From Clostridiales bacterium (GTDB taxonomy: Bacteria > Bacillota > Clostridia > Christensenellales > Aristaeellaceae): 45,269 nucleotides of DNA. The position numbers and the translations under genes are program-made. The stretch is from assembly GCA_004556985.1 (NCBI GenBank), contig SFFC01000007.1, positions 1-45,269 of the forward strand, given 5' to 3'. The notes beneath the pieces are model-generated. The model was given only the letters and a program-made list of their open reading frames with translations, had not been told where the DNA came from and did no database searches. Positions 7,491 through 15,636 of this stretch are shown in pieces; the stretch's first letter is position 1, and every line of letters begins with the position of its first letter.

Positions 7491-9374
7491 TCAGCCCGCG
7501 GCCTTGGCGTCCTCGGGCTTTTTGTCCTTCCAGGGATGGAACGTCGGCACGACATCGGCGATAGCCTCAACCGCGCGCTCATCGTTGTCCTCGACGACCG
7601 CCTCCAGCCGGGACATCATGCGCTCGAACTGCGCGTCGTCCACCTTGTCCACGTTGGCGACAAAGATCTTCTTGTGCGCCGTCTTCGTCATCTTGTCACG
7701 CTCCGAATCCATGAGCAGCTCCTCGTAGAGCTTTTCGCCCGGGCGCAGGCCGATGATCTTGATGGGCATATCGACGTTGGGTTCATAGCCATAGGCGCGG
7801 ATCAGCTTCTGCGCCAGATCCATGATGCGAACCGGCTCGCCCATGTCCAGCACGAAAATGGAGCCGGACTTCGCAATGCCGCCCGCCTGCAGCACGAGCT
7901 GCGCCGCCTCGGGGATCGTCATGAAATAGCGGGTGATGTCGGGATGCGTGACCGTCACTGGGCCACCCTTGCGGATCTGCGCCTCCATCAGCGGGATGAC
8001 GCTGCCGTGGCTGCCCAGCACGTTGCCAAAGCGGACCGCCATGCACTTCATGTCCGTCTTCTCGCCGTAGCGCTGAATGAGCATCTCCGTGATGCGCTTG
8101 GTCGCGCCCATGACGTTCGTCGGGTTGACCGCCTTGTCCGTCGAGAGCTGGACGAGGCGCTCCACGCCGTGCGCGCTGGCGGATTCGAGCAGGTTGCGCG
8201 TGCCGAAGACGTTGTTCTTGATGGCCTCCGCCGGGCTGCGCTCCATCAGCGGCACATGCTTGTGCGCCGCAGCATGGAAGACCACCTCCGGGTGATAGAG
8301 GTCAAAGACCTCGTCCAGGCGGTGCCTGTCCCGGATGGAGCCGATCAGCGTGATCACCGGGCAGTCGGAGCCATAGCGCTGGCGAAGCTCGTATTCGAGC
8401 TCATAGGCGCAGTTTTCGTAGATTTCGAAGATAATCAGCAGCTTGGGCTTGAAATGCATGATCTGACGGCAGATCTCGGAGCCGATGGAGCCGCCGCCTC
8501 CTGTGACCATGACGGTCTTGCCAGAGAGGTAGCCCGCGATGGACGCGGTATCCAGCTCCACCTCATCGCGCGAGAGGAAATCGGAGATATTGAGCTCGCG
8601 GATAAACGGCGTGCCCTCGCTGCCGACGGCGTCCGCATCGGTCGGCTCGGAGAGCATCCGCGTGTGGCAATGGGCCTGGTTGCACAGCTCAAGCACCTCC
8701 TGCATCCGCTCGCTGTTCCCCAGCGAGGGAATCGCGACGATGATTTCGCGGATGCCATAGCGGGTGACCAGCCTGGGAATATCCTTTGTCGTGCCCCTGA
8801 CAGGCACGTTCTGAATGCGCAGCCCCTGCTTGCTTTTCGCGTCGTCGACCAGAATCACGGGCTTGCCCATCTGCTTGGGATTCTTGTTGCAGATGTTGAC
8901 CGCATACGCGCCGGCCTCGCCCGCTCCCACGATCATCACGGGCATGGCGTCGCCCAGCCCGCCGGGGATTCTGTCCTTCGAAAGGACGCGCCAGAGCATG
9001 CGGCAGCCGCCGATGGCGATGGTGCCGATCAGCGGGATCAGGATCAGCACGCTGCGGAACAGGCCCAGGCCGAAGAACTGATTCGCCGCCAGCGTCAGCC
9101 CACAGGCAATGGCGCTGAGCAGCGACAGCCTTGCCGCATCCCGGACGCCCGCGTAGCGCCACATGATCTGATAGATGCCGCCAATGGCATAGCAGAGCAT
9201 ATAGATCGCCAGAATGAGCGGCAGCGCACTCATAAGCGTCTGAATGTGCCTCGCGGGAATGTACATCTCAAAGCGGAGCTCCATGCTCACATATATCGAC
9301 AAAAGAATGAGCGCCAGATCCAGCAGGAACATGCCCGCCTTGCGCATCCAGGCGTTCTCTCTCAACCGTTTCAT
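7491..9374 (-). CDS. Membrane-bound nucleotide-sugar 4,6-dehydratase/epimerase (PglF/CapD/FlaA1 family)
   Basis: 627 aa. The N-terminal part has four membrane helices, then a CoA-binding-like Rossmann domain (MIVGAGEAGAYAVNI), then the SDR catalytic domain with VTGGGGSIGSEICRQI and DKAVNPTNVMGATKR. The Met-x-x-x-Lys in place of the usual Tyr-x-x-x-Lys is characteristic of the inverting/PglF-like UDP-GlcNAc 4,6-dehydratases. The product would act at the inner face of the membrane, making 4-keto-6-deoxy sugars for surface glycans. I chose ATG 9374, with GGGGGA 6 nt upstream; the open frame upstream to 9551 has no support and covers the promoter. No glycan cluster is attached, so the end product is unknown. 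Confidence 0.88.
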   Translation of the reverse strand: MKRLRENAWMRKAGMFLLDLALILLSIYVSMELRFEMYIPARHIQTLMSALPLILAIYMLCYAIGGIYQIMWRYAGVRDAARLSLLSAIACGLTLAANQFFGLGLFRSVLILIPLIGTIAIGGCRMLWRVLSKDRIPGGLGDAMPVMIVGAGEAGAYAVNICNKNPKQMGKPVILVDDAKSKQGLRIQNVPVRGTTKDIPRLVTRYGIREIIVAIPSLGNSERMQEVLELCNQAHCHTRMLSEPTDADAVGSEGTPFIRELNISDFLSRDEVELDTASIAGYLSGKTVMVTGGGGSIGSEICRQIMHFKPKLLIIFEIYENCAYELEYELRQRYGSDCPVITLIGSIRDRHRLDEVFDLYHPEVVFHAAAHKHVPLMERSPAEAIKNNVFGTRNLLESASAHGVERLVQLSTDKAVNPTNVMGATKRITEMLIQRYGEKTDMKCMAVRFGNVLGSHGSVIPLMEAQIRKGGPVTVTHPDITRYFMTIPEAAQLVLQAGGIAKSGSIFVLDMGEPVRIMDLAQKLIRAYGYEPNVDMPIKIIGLRPGEKLYEELLMDSERDKMTKTAHKKIFVANVDKVDDAQFERMMSRLEAVVEDNDERAVEAIADVVPTFHPWKDKKPEDAKAAG

Positions 9375-9428
9375 CGTTTGTCCCCCATCATTTGTCCTAT
9401 CCCTTGCAGGGCAGTTGTTCAAAGATGC

Positions 9429-9458
9429 ATTATAGCATAGACTCCATGCGGTTTTCAA
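9429..9458 (-). promoter_or_regulatory. Promoter of the dehydratase gene
   Basis: On the minus strand TTGAAA (9453-9458), an 18-nt spacer and TATAAT (9429-9434). Confidence 0.65.
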
Positions 9459-9549
9459 CCCTGCAGCCCAGTTTGACGCCATTTTCTGGCCGCCTCCTAC
9501 CCTCGGCACTCTGCAGAAAGTGGCCGGAAAAACCCGCCTACCCAGGGGC

Positions 9550-9582
9550 AAAAAAAACGCGGAGGAACGGCTTCCTCCGCGT
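9550..9582 (-). terminator. Terminator of galK
   Basis: A perfect 11-bp stem (9557-9567 with 9572-9582), a 4-nt loop and an eight-T run on the minus strand. Confidence 0.9.
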
Positions 9583-9612
9583 CCTGTTGATGAATGCTTT
9601 TTCGTTTTGAGC

Positions 9613-10893
9613 TTACGCCAGCGGCATCATCACGGCGCCCTCCGGGCGGATCATCAGCGGCGTGCAGCATCCCTTGCCGAACGCGGCCTCGATCATCGCG
9701 ATGTACTCGTTCAGGCGCGCCGTCGGCACATAGGCCTGAATCGTGCCCGCAAAGCCGCCGCCATGGACGCGCTGCGCGCCCTCGCCGGCCAGGAAGCGGC
9801 GGCTGAGCTCGATGCCCATCGCCATCTGCTCCTGATTCGCTCGCGCATAGACGTTCTGCAGCAGCTTCCAGCTGCTGTCGCCCGAACGGGTCACGGCGTC
9901 AAAGAATGTCGGCAGGTCGCCCGCGCGAACGGCGGCAACCTCCTCGAGCACCCGGGCGTTGTCGTCATAGAAATGCAGCGCGCGCAGCACAGCTCGGTCG
10001 CCGACCGCCTTGCGCAGCTTGCCGATGTTGGCCTCGACCTGCTCCTGCGGCACCTCGCGCAGCACCTTCTTGCCGAACTGAGCCGCGACGGCCTCCATCT
10101 CGGTGCGGATAGCCGCATAGTCATCGGTCAGGTCGCCATGATCGCCGCCGGTATTCACCACGCAGAGCGCATAGCCCTTCGCGGCGAAATCGCAGGCGAT
10201 CGCCTCGACCTGTGCATCCTCGGTCTCAAAATCGATCGTGACCATGCCGCCGACGGAGGAGGCCATCTGATCCATCAGGCCGCAGGGCTTGCCGAAATAG
10301 ATGTTCTCCACCTTCTGGGCGATGACAGCGCGCAGCTTCGAATCGACAACGAAGCCGTTGTACAGGCCGTCGAGAATCGCCGCGATCAGCACCTCAAACG
10401 CCGCCGAGGAGGAAAGGCCGCTGCCGCGCAGCACAGAGCTGGATACCGTCGCGCGGAATCCCCCGACCGTATAGCCCATCTGGCGCATCACACCGGCCGT
10501 GCCGCGGATCAGCGCGAGCGTCGTGCCGAAGTCCGCCTCGCGAACCTCCAGCGCGTCAATCGGCACGGTGATCGGCGGAAATCCCTCGCTGTCCACGACG
10601 ATCACACCGTCATCCGTCTTCTCGACGAAGGCCACTGTATCGAGATTGACCGCCGCAGCCATCACGCGGCCGTTGTTGTGGTCGGTATGGTTGCCGCCGA
10701 TCTCCGTGCGCCCCGGCGCAGAGAAGAAGCAGATTTCCCCCTTGGGCGCGCCGAAACGCGCCTCAAAGCGCTCCACCAGCTTGCCGTAACGCACGCGCTG
10801 GGCCTCAAGCACCTGCTCCCCCTCGCCATACAGAGTCGCCACGCGGGAAGCAAACGTCTCAGACTGGGAATATGCGGTCCACTGACTGTTCAT
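9613..10893 (-). CDS. galK: Galactokinase
   Basis: 426 aa, slightly longer than most (about 390). It phosphorylates galactose to galactose-1-phosphate with ATP in the Leloir pathway, in the cytoplasm. The galactokinase signature GRTEIGGNHTDHNNG lies at about residue 61 and the GHMP ATP-binding loop GSGLSSSAA at about 150. A third conserved GHMP motif with a glycine-rich turn (HGGGFAGTIQAY) is near the C-terminus. ATG 10893 is preceded by GGAGGG at 7 nt; an ATG five codons upstream lacks a site. galT and galE are not adjacent, and the gene has its own promoter and terminator. Confidence 0.93.
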   Translation of the reverse strand: MNSQWTAYSQSETFASRVATLYGEGEQVLEAQRVRYGKLVERFEARFGAPKGEICFFSAPGRTEIGGNHTDHNNGRVMAAAVNLDTVAFVEKTDDGVIVVDSEGFPPITVPIDALEVREADFGTTLALIRGTAGVMRQMGYTVGGFRATVSSSVLRGSGLSSSAAFEVLIAAILDGLYNGFVVDSKLRAVIAQKVENIYFGKPCGLMDQMASSVGGMVTIDFETEDAQVEAIACDFAAKGYALCVVNTGGDHGDLTDDYAAIRTEMEAVAAQFGKKVLREVPQEQVEANIGKLRKAVGDRAVLRALHFYDDNARVLEEVAAVRAGDLPTFFDAVTRSGDSSWKLLQNVYARANQEQMAMGIELSRRFLAGEGAQRVHGGGFAGTIQAYVPTARLNEYIAMIEAAFGKGCCTPLMIRPEGAVMMPLA

Positions 10894-10960
10894 TGTCTGT
10901 CCCTCCATTTAAAAAAAATGATCGCATTGCCTGTCAATCGGTACATTTTGTCTCAATCAT

Positions 10961-10989
10961 ATTATTGACGTCCGGCCGGTATTTGTCAA
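10961..10989 (-). promoter_or_regulatory. Promoter of galK
   Basis: On the minus strand a perfect TTGACA (10984-10989), a 17-nt spacer and AATAAT (10961-10966). Confidence 0.65.
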
Positions 10990-11112
10990 GGGCCAACAGC
11001 AAAGGGAAGCCGAAAAACTGTCCTCCCGCCTTTGGAGCGCGCGTTTTGCCCGCAGCGTCTCCCGCATTTGTCGCCCCGATCTGTTCCCTTTTCACGATTT
11101 TCGCTCTCAAAA

Positions 11113-11127
11113 GTTCAACTTATAAAC
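11113..11127. promoter_or_regulatory. Candidate MarR operator 1
   Basis: A 15-bp element starting GTTCA and ending AAAC. It matches the element at 11184-11198 at 12 of 15 positions and lies about 20 bp upstream of the -35 box of the MarR-DegV promoter. Confidence 0.45.
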
Positions 11128-11145
11128 GATTTTGTTTTCCACCTC

Positions 11146-11174
11146 TTGACAGGCCGTAAACGGCGTTGTATCCT
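11146..11174 (+). promoter_or_regulatory. Promoter of the MarR-DegV operon
   Basis: A perfect TTGACA (11146-11151), a 17-nt spacer and TATCCT (11169-11174). Confidence 0.7.
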
Positions 11175-11183
11175 GAGCATGTC

Positions 11184-11198
11184 GTTCACTTTATGAAC
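11184..11198. promoter_or_regulatory. Candidate MarR operator 2
   Basis: GTTCA-N5-TGAAC, a perfect 5-bp inverted repeat placed just downstream of the expected transcript start. A bound regulator here would block transcription, which fits autorepression by the MarR protein encoded next. Confidence 0.5.
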
Positions 11199-11221
11199 CT
11201 TCATTCCTTTCGGAGGGACCC

Positions 11222-11668
11222 ATGACAGAGGAACAGCTCTTCGCCGGTGACAAGCTCCTGGATGCCTGGCTCAACCTGACATCCACCCTTTGGAACACCC
11301 GGCTCGTCGTCTCCATGCCCTATAATGAGGCCCATGTGCTCGGTCTGCTCCTGTGCCACTGCGGTGAGCCGATGACCGCCACCGACCTCATCCATCGCAC
11401 CCATCTGCTCAAGAGCCAGATGAACAAGCTCCTCATCTCTCTGGAGGGCAAGGGCTTCATCACCCGCGTCCGCGCGAAGGAGGACAAGCGCCGCATTGCG
11501 ATCCGTCTCACCCCGGAAGGGATCGTCGCCTACCGGGAAGAGCACAAGCGCGTCGAGGCCATCCTTCAGCAACTGACCGACCGCATCGGCACACAGCGCG
11601 CGCTGGATATCGCCCAGGATCTTGGCGAGATCGTCACGCTGCTTGACGACATTCTGACCGGCTTTTGA
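11222..11668 (+). CDS. MarR family transcriptional regulator
   Basis: 148 aa. The winged-helix region runs TATDLIHRTHLLKSQMNKLL (about residues 52-71), then the wing with RAKEDKRRIAIRLTPEG, a standard MarR signature. GGAGGG precedes the ATG. It is the first gene of an operon with a DegV protein 68 nt downstream, and two similar operator-like sites flank its promoter, so it is probably an autorepressor that also controls degV. A fatty-acid-related ligand is possible because DegV proteins bind fatty acids, but this is not visible in the sequence. Confidence 0.9.
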   Translation: MTEEQLFAGDKLLDAWLNLTSTLWNTRLVVSMPYNEAHVLGLLLCHCGEPMTATDLIHRTHLLKSQMNKLLISLEGKGFITRVRAKEDKRRIAIRLTPEGIVAYREEHKRVEAILQQLTDRIGTQRALDIAQDLGEIVTLLDDILTGF

Positions 11669-11736
11669 CGCACCCGACAAGGTAACGGCCCGCTCTGTGA
11701 CAGGCAGGCCGACCAAGCAAAAGAAAGGACATTGAC

Positions 11737-12582
11737 ATGATCCGTATCATCACCGATTCCGCCGCCGATTTCAGCCGCGAAGAACTTGAGCAAAACAGGA
11801 TCCATTCCGTCCCCTTGCAGATTGCCTTTGGCGATGACACCTATGCCGACAACAACGAGGATCTGCCCGCCGGGGCATTCTGGAGCCGTCTCAACGCCGG
11901 CGAAAACCCCAAGACCTCCCAGCCCTCCCCGGAGGCATTCCTCCGCCTGTTTGAGGAGGCCAGGGCGGCCGGCGACGAGGTCATCTGCATCCTGCTCTCC
12001 TCTGCGCTCTCCGGAACCTTCCAGAGCGCGCTTCTTGCGCGCGGCATGCTCGACGACGCGCCGGTGTATCTCGTCGATTCGCTGCTGGCCACCATCGGCG
12101 AAAAGCTGCTCGTCCTTCATACCTGCCGCCTGCGCGACGAAGGCCTCTCCGCCGGGGACATCGCCCGCGAGCTGGAGCGCTTCAAGACGCGCATCCGCGT
12201 GCTGGGCTGCCTCAACACGCTGGACAATCTCGCGCGCGGCGGGCGTATTCCCAAGGCCGCGGCCAATCTGGGTACGCTGGTTCAGCTCAAGCCGCTGGTC
12301 ACGCTGACGCCGGATGGGCATATCTCGCTCGCCGGCAAGGGCATGGGCCTGCACCGCGCGACGGATGCGCTGATCAGGCTCGTACTCGAGCGTCCCGCCG
12401 ATCCTGCCTACCCGGCGCTGCCGCTGTACACGCATACGACGGAAAACTGCGCAGCCTTTGTCCGCAAGCTGAATCAGGCCGGTTTTGCCTGCGACATGGA
12501 GGACGCGATGCCCGTCGGCCCGACGATTGGCACCCACCTGGGCCCTTCCGCCTTCGGCATCGCCTATGTGACCGCCGACTGA
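11737..12582 (+). CDS. DegV family fatty-acid-binding protein
   Basis: 281 aa, the normal DegV length. It opens with MIRIITDSAADF, the signature of the family, followed by the TSQPSPEAFL segment that lines the lipid pocket, ILLSSALSGTFQSA, and LDNLARGGRIPKAAA. DegV/FakB proteins bind a single fatty acid, and FakB types present it to the kinase FakA for entry into phospholipid synthesis. No fakA is visible here. It is cotranscribed with the MarR gene (AAAGGA ribosome binding site) and followed by a strong terminator. Confidence 0.92.
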   Translation: MIRIITDSAADFSREELEQNRIHSVPLQIAFGDDTYADNNEDLPAGAFWSRLNAGENPKTSQPSPEAFLRLFEEARAAGDEVICILLSSALSGTFQSALLARGMLDDAPVYLVDSLLATIGEKLLVLHTCRLRDEGLSAGDIARELERFKTRIRVLGCLNTLDNLARGGRIPKAAANLGTLVQLKPLVTLTPDGHISLAGKGMGLHRATDALIRLVLERPADPAYPALPLYTHTTENCAAFVRKLNQAGFACDMEDAMPVGPTIGTHLGPSAFGIAYVTAD

Positions 12583-12598
12583 CCGGCCGTCAAAGAGA

Positions 12599-12652
12599 AC
12601 ACCCCGCATCGCCATCCTCTTCCGGATGCCTGCGGGGTGTGTTTCTGTTTTT
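12599..12652 (+). terminator. Terminator of the MarR-DegV operon
   Basis: A 10-bp GC stem (12599-12608 with 12631-12640) with an inner small stem is followed by GTTTCTGTTTTT. Confidence 0.8.
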
Positions 12653-12667
12653 GGGGAGATACCTGCC

Positions 12668-13174
12668 TCAGTGCTTCAGCGCCTTGAGATGGTTCATGAC
12701 CATGCGGGCAATGATGCCCGTCAGCACGCCCGTCAGCACGCCCGAAATCATCAGGATCGGGAGATAGGTGACGATCAACTGCGGCGTATGGAGGATCGCA
12801 ACCGCCATCAGAATCTGCCCGACGTTGAAAAACACGGCGCCGATCGCGCTCACGCCGATGATGCTCACGCCCTTGACGCGCATGATCAGAATCATCGCAA
12901 GCAGAGAGAGTATGCCGCCCGCGAGCGAATAGAGCATGGCCGACAGGTTCATGTAGATCAGCCAGCTGAGCAGCGCCTTGAGCAGCATCAGCACAATCGA
13001 CTGGCGGATGCCCAGCATGTACAGGCTGTAGAGCAGCACGGAATTTGCCAGGCCCAGCTTGATTCCCGGCACAGGGATCGGCAGCGGAAACTGCCGCTCA
13101 ATCAGGCCAAACACCAGCATCAAACTGGTCAGCAGCCCCGACAGAGCCACCCTTGAAGCGCTACCATTGCGCAT
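12668..13174 (-). CDS. Gx transporter family membrane protein (PF07456), EetB-like
   Basis: 168 aa with five or so membrane helices. It has the family motif GLANSVLLYSLYMLG preceded by PLPIPVPGIKLGL, and SAIGAVFFNVGQ. Older annotation calls this heptaprenyl diphosphate synthase component I; newer annotation calls it Gx transporter. It follows a NusG-domain-II gene by 28 nt. This pair recurs in Clostridia and corresponds, as I recall, to EetA/EetB in flavin-based extracellular electron transfer loci. The ribosome binding site (GGAAGG) is somewhat distant from the ATG. It is the last gene of the nadD-rsfS minus-strand operon. Confidence 0.82.
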   Translation of the reverse strand: MRNGSASRVALSGLLTSLMLVFGLIERQFPLPIPVPGIKLGLANSVLLYSLYMLGIRQSIVLMLLKALLSWLIYMNLSAMLYSLAGGILSLLAMILIMRVKGVSIIGVSAIGAVFFNVGQILMAVAILHTPQLIVTYLPILMISGVLTGVLTGIIARMVMNHLKALKH

Positions 13175-13202
13175 AAATTCGTCATCCTTCCCGGTTCACC
13201 TG

Positions 13203-13829
13203 TCATTCGACGGGAACCATCTCGATCGTCACCTCGTTGGGCAGACAGATGACAAACGTGCTCAGGATTCTCGTCTGGTAGTTGTCAAGCGAAATCTCGC
13301 CCTGCCCCACGCAGTCCTGGTTCTCACAGGTCGAGGTCTCCATGTACACCTTTTCCGGCGTAATATGGATCTTGTTGACCTTGCCGTCCTCCTGCTGAAT
13401 GGTGATGATCTTGTCCCTGTCCATCGGGATCGGATCGCCATACTGACGGCCGCCAACTGTCAAAACGACGTAGCCCTTCACCTCGGCCGTCTGCGCGCGC
13501 GGCATGGGGCCCGCCGCGGCCTCCGTCTTGTTTTCGGATGCCGCCGGAGCCTGCGTCGCTTCGGGCGCTGCGGTTGTCTCGGGCATCTCGGTTGTCTCAG
13601 GCACCTCGGACGGTTCCGGCGCTTCTGTCTGCGCAGGTGCCGGCGTCACATCGGGCGTCTCCTGCGGCTCCGCAGTCTCGTCGAGATAGGTCACGGCATC
13701 CGGCGCAAGCGTCTCCTGCGCCACCTTGTCCTCAAGCCTCGTCCTTGGCATGAGCTTGGAAACCGCCAGCATGACGGCCGCAACGGCGATGACAGCCGCG
13801 ATGACAAGCAGATCCTTCCTTTTTGGCAT
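13203..13829 (-). CDS. NusG domain II protein with membrane anchor, EetA-like
   Basis: 208 aa. A membrane helix lies at about residues 7-25 (LLVIAAVIAVAAVMLAVSKL). Then comes a low-complexity Pro/Glu/Thr/Ala linker (about 50-105, with repeats such as PETTEMPETT). The C-terminal NusG-II domain (about 115-208) has GYVVLTVGGRQYGD and TCENQDCVGQGEI, and ends near VICLPNEVTIEMV. The two cysteines in TCENQDC fit the conserved Cys pair of the family. The domain should face the outside of the membrane. It is paired with the Gx-transporter gene. It is not the transcription factor NusG. GGAGG stands 9 nt before the ATG. Confidence 0.85.
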   Translation of the reverse strand: MPKRKDLLVIAAVIAVAAVMLAVSKLMPRTRLEDKVAQETLAPDAVTYLDETAEPQETPDVTPAPAQTEAPEPSEVPETTEMPETTAAPEATQAPAASENKTEAAAGPMPRAQTAEVKGYVVLTVGGRQYGDPIPMDRDKIITIQQEDGKVNKIHITPEKVYMETSTCENQDCVGQGEISLDNYQTRILSTFVICLPNEVTIEMVPVE

Positions 13830-13844
13830 GTGCGCGTTCCTCCA

Positions 13845-14210
13845 TCAGACCTTTTCAGGCTCGCCGAAATCGATGCTCAGCTCGTTCGTCCCGTCGGACC
13901 AGAGGCGCTCGAGCTGATAATACTCGCGATCCTGCTCGTGGAAAATATGAACCATCAGGTCGCCATAATCCAGCACGCACCAGCGTCCTTCGGTCAGGCC
14001 CTCGCGGCGCTTGGCAAACAGATCCTGCTTGGCAAGTTCCTCCTCCACATGCTCACAAAGCGCCTTGACCTGCGGCACGGAGCGGCCCGTCGCAATCACC
14101 ATGTAATCCGTGATCACCGTCATCTCGTCCACCTTCAGCGCAACGATGTCCTGAGCGCGCTTTGCGTCGAGTGCCTTTGCGGCGAGCACAGCCATTTCGC
14201 TTGCGTTCAT
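13845..14210 (-). CDS. rsfS: Ribosomal silencing factor RsfS
   Basis: 121 aa. RsfS binds ribosomal protein uL14 and blocks joining of the subunits when nutrients are scarce. The sequence has the family phrases DIVALKVDEMTVITDYMVIA, TEGRWCVLDYGDLMVHIFHE and YYQLERLWSD. ATG 14210 has AGGAGG upstream; an in-frame codon at 14285 lacks one. It follows the nadD-yqeK fusion, the usual neighbourhood of rsfS. Confidence 0.93.
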   Translation of the reverse strand: MNASEMAVLAAKALDAKRAQDIVALKVDEMTVITDYMVIATGRSVPQVKALCEHVEEELAKQDLFAKRREGLTEGRWCVLDYGDLMVHIFHEQDREYYQLERLWSDGTNELSIDFGEPEKV

Positions 14211-14281
14211 AGAATATCCTCCTGTTTTGTCATCATAATCCTTGTCAACGCTTCGTTCGGGCATGCGATCCCGTTTGCGCG

Positions 14282-15469
14282 TCATTGCTCCAGCTCGTAG
14301 TAGGCCAGCGCGGCCATCGTGTCGGGATGCAGCGTCTTGCCCTGCTGGCGCACATGGTCAAGGCTCATGCGCAGCGCCATAAGCAGCGCTTCATCCAAAT
14401 CGGTCAGACAGGCCTCCCGAAGCTCCTCCAGCCCCGGATAGGGCTTTCTGTGAGGCTCGATCATGTCGGCGAGATAGATGATCTTTTCCAACCTGGTCAT
14501 GCCCGCGCGCCCGGTCGTGTGCCAGCGGATCGCGCCGAGCACCTCCGGATCCGTGACGCCATATACGGTCTGCGCGATGCACATGCCCGCGACGGAATGC
14601 ATCAGCGCCTTCGATTCCTTCATCACGGGATCCAGCGGCAGATGCCGCGCCGCCTTGACCATCTGGGAGAGCGTCATGCACTTGGCGCAGTCGTGCAGAA
14701 GGCCCGCCAGAGACGCCTTTTCCTCGCTGACGCCGAACATGAGCGCCATCTTCCTCGCCGTCTCCTCCACGCCGAGCGTATGCTCAAAGCGCTGGGCGTC
14801 GAGCGTCTTCCTGAGCTTGTAGAGCATCTTGTCGCGTTTCATCGAATGTCCATCACCCTGATCCGATCCATATAGTCCGTGGGAACGGATATATCCTTCC
14901 ACCAGCAGCGGCACCTCATCCGTCAGCGGCTCGCCGCTTGCCGCTGCTGCGCGGATCTGCGTCGAGGAAATCTCCATCTTTCCGGCGGCGAGGAAATCAA
15001 TCCTTGCCCCTCTGCTCCGCCAGACCTGCGCGTAGCGAGCCGCTTCGGCGTCATCCTCGCCGGGCCGCAGCATCACCAGAAAGCCGCACACCCCGATGAC
15101 CTCGTCGATCCGCCGCCAGGTATCCAGCAGCCGCAGCGTGTCCGCGCCGATCAGGTAAATCAGCTCGCTCTGCGGCATCTGCGCATGCAGACGGCGCAGC
15201 GTATCCACCGTATAAATCACGCCGGGACGGTCGATCTCCTCCCGGGAGACCTCCATGCCCGTCTCATCCGTCAGCGCCAGCTCCACCATTTCATAGCGGA
15301 ATTGCTTGTCCGCCAGACCGTCGTGCTTGTGCGGCGGATTTCCCGAGGGCAGAAACAGCACCCGATCGACGTATCCGCTGTCAAGCGCAGCTCTGGCCAG
15401 ATGCAGATGTCCGTAATGGATGGGATTGAAGCTCCCGCCCAGAAGACCCACTCTCTCCATCCGCTCCAT
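14282..15469 (-). CDS. nadD: NadD-YqeK fusion: nicotinate-nucleotide adenylyltransferase plus HD-domain hydrolase
   Basis: 395 aa. Residues 1 to about 195 are NadD, which makes deamido-NAD from nicotinate mononucleotide: nucleotidyltransferase motif GGSFNPIHYGH (residues 11-21) and EISSTQIR near 170. From about residue 205 it is YqeK, an HD-domain hydrolase of diadenosine tetraphosphate: HTLGVEETA and LLHDCAK supply the metal ligands. In many Firmicutes these are adjacent separate genes; here they are one frame, joined at about DQGDGHSMKRDK. An internal ATG in the linker could in principle also start YqeK alone. Start: ATG 15469 with GAGGG 5 nt upstream, while ATG 15460 is an alternative. Confidence 0.9.
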   Translation of the reverse strand: MERMERVGLLGGSFNPIHYGHLHLARAALDSGYVDRVLFLPSGNPPHKHDGLADKQFRYEMVELALTDETGMEVSREEIDRPGVIYTVDTLRRLHAQMPQSELIYLIGADTLRLLDTWRRIDEVIGVCGFLVMLRPGEDDAEAARYAQVWRSRGARIDFLAAGKMEISSTQIRAAAASGEPLTDEVPLLVEGYIRSHGLYGSDQGDGHSMKRDKMLYKLRKTLDAQRFEHTLGVEETARKMALMFGVSEEKASLAGLLHDCAKCMTLSQMVKAARHLPLDPVMKESKALMHSVAGMCIAQTVYGVTDPEVLGAIRWHTTGRAGMTRLEKIIYLADMIEPHRKPYPGLEELREACLTDLDEALLMALRMSLDHVRQQGKTLHPDTMAALAYYELEQ

Positions 15470-15480
15470 TCCTTCCCTCT

Positions 15481-15541
15481 GCCTGTGATCAGGCATGCAA
15501 ACAGGCATTCCTGCGCACGATATGCGCACGACATATTATTA
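15481..15541 (-). promoter_or_regulatory. Leader and -10 element of the nadD-rsfS-EetAB-like operon
   Basis: On the minus strand a perfect TATAAT lies at 15536-15541; no good -35 box is seen. Between it and the start codon a 6-bp inverted repeat (TGCCTG with CAGGCA, 15481-15496) could fold next to the ribosome binding site. Confidence 0.45.
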
Positions 15542-15636
15542 TAGCAAATTTGCCGCCGTTTCGAAAGAGGAAACGGAATACATTTTCAAAAAACGAGGAA
15601 AGTTAATCCAAAAGAACGCGAAAGGACGCGTGTGCG

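Larger units (their letters stand above)
10894..11221. other. 328-base intergenic region between galK and the second MarR gene
   Basis: It carries divergent promoters (10961-10989 minus, 11146-11174 plus) and the paired operator-like sites at 11113 and 11184. I see nothing recognisable between 10990 and 11110. Confidence 0.7.

Noticed and set aside
7413..9440. 675-aa plus-strand open frame
   Set aside because: Antisense shadow of the nucleotide-sugar dehydratase; Arg, His and Asp-rich with no domain.
13203..13829. Transcription factor NusG
   Set aside because: It has a membrane anchor and only the NusG-II domain, with no NGN or KOW domain.
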